Positions 62,572-64,000 of a stretch of 64,000 bases of DNA are shown here, piece by piece (the stretch's first letter is position 1; each line of letters starts with the position of its first letter). The stretch is from an uncultured Allomuricauda sp. GTDB taxonomy: Bacteria; Bacteroidota; Bacteroidia; Flavobacteriales; Flavobacteriaceae. The stretch spans positions 744,001 through 808,000 of the forward strand of contig NZ_CANMOO010000001.1 of assembly GCF_947499585.1 (NCBI RefSeq). The letters run 5' to 3'. The notes under the pieces were generated by a model that worked only from the letters and a program-made list of their open reading frames with translations, was not told where the DNA came from and made no database searches. The position numbers and the translations under genes were made by a program.

Positions 62572-64000
62572 GATTTTCGCACAAACCGCTGCTCTTGTGT
62601 GTCAAAAGCAAACTTATAAATATCATATTTGCCGCCACGGCCATCTTTTTCCAGTTTTTGGGCCACAATCATTTGTTCTCCATCACTACGAAGACTTATC
62701 ATTCCGTAACGGGTAAGGTAGGAATTGATCTCTTTGTATTTCTTCACCATTTCTTCTTTTAAATCTTTTAGTTTTGCCTGATTAGCTGGAGTATCCACAA
62801 AATTTGCCAAAAAGTCATCATGCTCGGTCTTGACTTCTTCCCACTTTTGATATTTTTTCACCAACTCAGGAATGGTGGTTGAGGAGAAATCTTTGTTGGA
62901 ACGAGCGAGTTCGGTACTAAAAATCAAAGGTTTTTTGCTATATCCTGTCTTTCCTATGGCTCCTAGAGTGTCCGGTCTGGGGTGACTGTAATTTTCGTTG
63001 TCACCGCTAGAAATTACTGTGCCCAGGGCATTTATATTTTCCAAAAACTCATAACTGAACAAATGACTACCGTGGTGGCAGGCCTTGGCAATATCTGCTT
63101 GTAAGGTGGCTTTGGCATTGGCGCCAAGTTTATGATTAATGTATTCCCCTGCTTCTTCGTTAATGTCTCCACCTAGCATCACCCGCAAATGTTTATACTT
63201 CAACATCAGTAAAACAGAGTGTCCATTCTTTGTTTTTCCATTGTCCTTTAAAAATGGCAGCACTTGTTTTCCATCCTTCTGAGAAATAATTGGAGCGATC
63301 ACATTTAATGAAAGTTCATTGTTACCACCATTACCTAACAAAAAACCGGTACTGTCATTTAGGGCCTCAAAATCTGGTTGAGGTTGTTGCGCCAGGGACA
63401 AGGCCATGGTCTCTGGATATTGTGACCCCGTACCAGAAGAGTTTTGTGGGTCGTTCAAGATTGACTTCATAGCGGCATCCGTCAGTTCTAATGACAGTAA
63501 ATATTTTTCACCATCTGAAAGCTCATCAACCTTGCCCAACTGGGTATTCCAACCTTTAGAATTATCAACAGGGCGATGTACAACGCCGCTATGATAGATT
63601 TTATCGAACTCAATAGCGGGTTCTTCAAAAATATCAGCAAAACCTAAATAATGATCATTATCTGGATGGCTGACTATGGCCTTAAACTTCATTGGCAAAC
63701 TAGTATTCTTATCCAGATTGAAGCGCCAATAGAGGTAGCGGTACATATTATCGCCTTTGCCCGCATCAATTAAATAATGTTTATCATCTGGAGTGACCAT
63801 ATGGCAACCATCTCCTTGGCCAATATCTATAAAATTGACTTCAAGGATACGCTCTTTTTGAATGTTTTCAATAGAAATCCAACCCCTTCTATTCCTGGAA
63901 AAAACTAATACACGGTCATTAACCACTTCCGTATCTAAAATAGTGATGTAATCTCCAAAGAGCAGATGTTGTACCCATTTTGATGAAGTTTCGCTTTCAA
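62568..64000 (-). CDS. Metallo-beta-lactamase-fold protein (ComEC-C-like) with N-terminal SH3-like domain, 5' end outside the window
   Basis: The frame stays open to the right edge; a GTG at 63926 is not the true start because in-frame coding-like sequence continues (TSSKWVQHLLFGDYITILD, then RNRRGWISIE), an SH3b-like beta-barrel pattern. From about window residue 50 onwards comes the MBL fold of the ComEC/Rec2 C-terminal type: FIDIGQGDGCHM, the metal motif SHPDNDHYLG, MLGGDINEEA and CHHGSHLFS. The 3' part is long and helical and ends RFVRKS. Stand-alone ComEC-like MBL proteins may act as nucleases or phosphodiesterases; the SH3 domain suggests binding to a peptide or cell wall. Role uncertain. 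Confidence 0.75.
   Translation of the reverse strand, partial: ESETSSKWVQHLLFGDYITILDTEVVNDRVLVFSRNRRGWISIENIQKERILEVNFIDIGQGDGCHMVTPDDKHYLIDAGKGDNMYRYLYWRFNLDKNTSLPMKFKAIVSHPDNDHYLGFADIFEEPAIEFDKIYHSGVVHRPVDNSKGWNTQLGKVDELSDGEKYLLSLELTDAAMKSILNDPQNSSGTGSQYPETMALSLAQQPQPDFEALNDSTGFLLGNGGNNELSLNVIAPIISQKDGKQVLPFLKDNGKTKNGHSVLLMLKYKHLRVMLGGDINEEAGEYINHKLGANAKATLQADIAKACHHGSHLFSYEFLENINALGTVISSGDNENYSHPRPDTLGAIGKTGYSKKPLIFSTELARSNKDFSSTTIPELVKKYQKWEEVKTEHDDFLANFVDTPANQAKLKDLKEEMVKKYKEINSYLTRYGMISLRSDGEQMIVAQKLEKDGRGGKYDIYKFAFDTQEQRFVRKS

Overview
The window is a 64-kb piece of an AT-rich chromosome from the Bacteroidota, almost certainly family Flavobacteriaceae. This rests on several features seen in the sequence. 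Start codons lack Shine-Dalgarno sequences. TAnnTTTG-type -7 promoter elements occur, for example before rpsF, hisS, dapF and icd. Carboxypeptidase-regulatory-domain/TonB receptors and a TonB receptor/DUF4249 pair are present. Several protein families are largely confined to this group: DUF4294, DUF6095, DUF6495, the long GAPDH and the cysteine-free CobB-like sirtuin. The genus cannot be fixed from the sequence; a marine flavobacterium is a reasonable inference.

Most of the window is ordinary, densely packed housekeeping DNA. From left to right it holds: the end of an MscS channel; a lone (p)ppGpp-synthetase-like gene bounded by attC-like motifs; purB and a helical partner; a haem-binding protein, sirtuin, TrmH methyltransferase, SRPBCC and VOC proteins; a GH13 lipoprotein; a DEAD-box RNA helicase; rdgB; a SerB-SerA fusion; an orphan sensor; rlmH; nadC-yihY-DUF2147-priA; a LytTR response regulator; the rpsF-rpsR-rplI operon; an Oar-like TonB receptor; a collagen-like lipoprotein; an oversized hisS; a NUDIX hydrolase and an M42 peptidase; a GntP permease; a TonB/DUF4249 pair; monomeric icd; rplS and trmD; a large beta-barrel protein; gap; a DegP/HtrA protease; dapF-GNAT-mltG; an RsmI-like methylase; a low-molecular-weight phosphatase; dnaA; YigZ, EamA, HAD and ribD; and finally prmC-LOG-ligA, a small conserved protein and an SH3/metallo-beta-lactamase protein that runs off the right edge.

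Functionally the genes cover translation and RNA modification (S6, S18, L9, L19, TrmD, TrmH, RlmH, RsmI-like, HisRS, PrmC), replication and restart (DnaA, PriA, LigA), nucleotide, NAD, riboflavin, serine and lysine/peptidoglycan biosynthesis, central carbon metabolism (GAPDH, isocitrate dehydrogenase), and outer-membrane uptake or envelope functions. No tRNA, rRNA, insertion sequence, prophage or CRISPR array is visible.

The most unusual features are four. (1) Histidyl-tRNA synthetase carries an extra AT-rich internal segment of about 135 residues. (2) A stand-alone RelA/SpoT-domain protein sits as a single cassette between GTTAGGC and GCCTAAC boxes and is followed by a long structured attC-like site. 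(3) A phosphoserine-phosphatase-like HAD domain is fused to phosphoglycerate dehydrogenase. (4) A palindromic repeat family supplies the stop codon of hisS. There is also a 628-bp gap between icd and rplS that may hold a decayed gene or an RNA.
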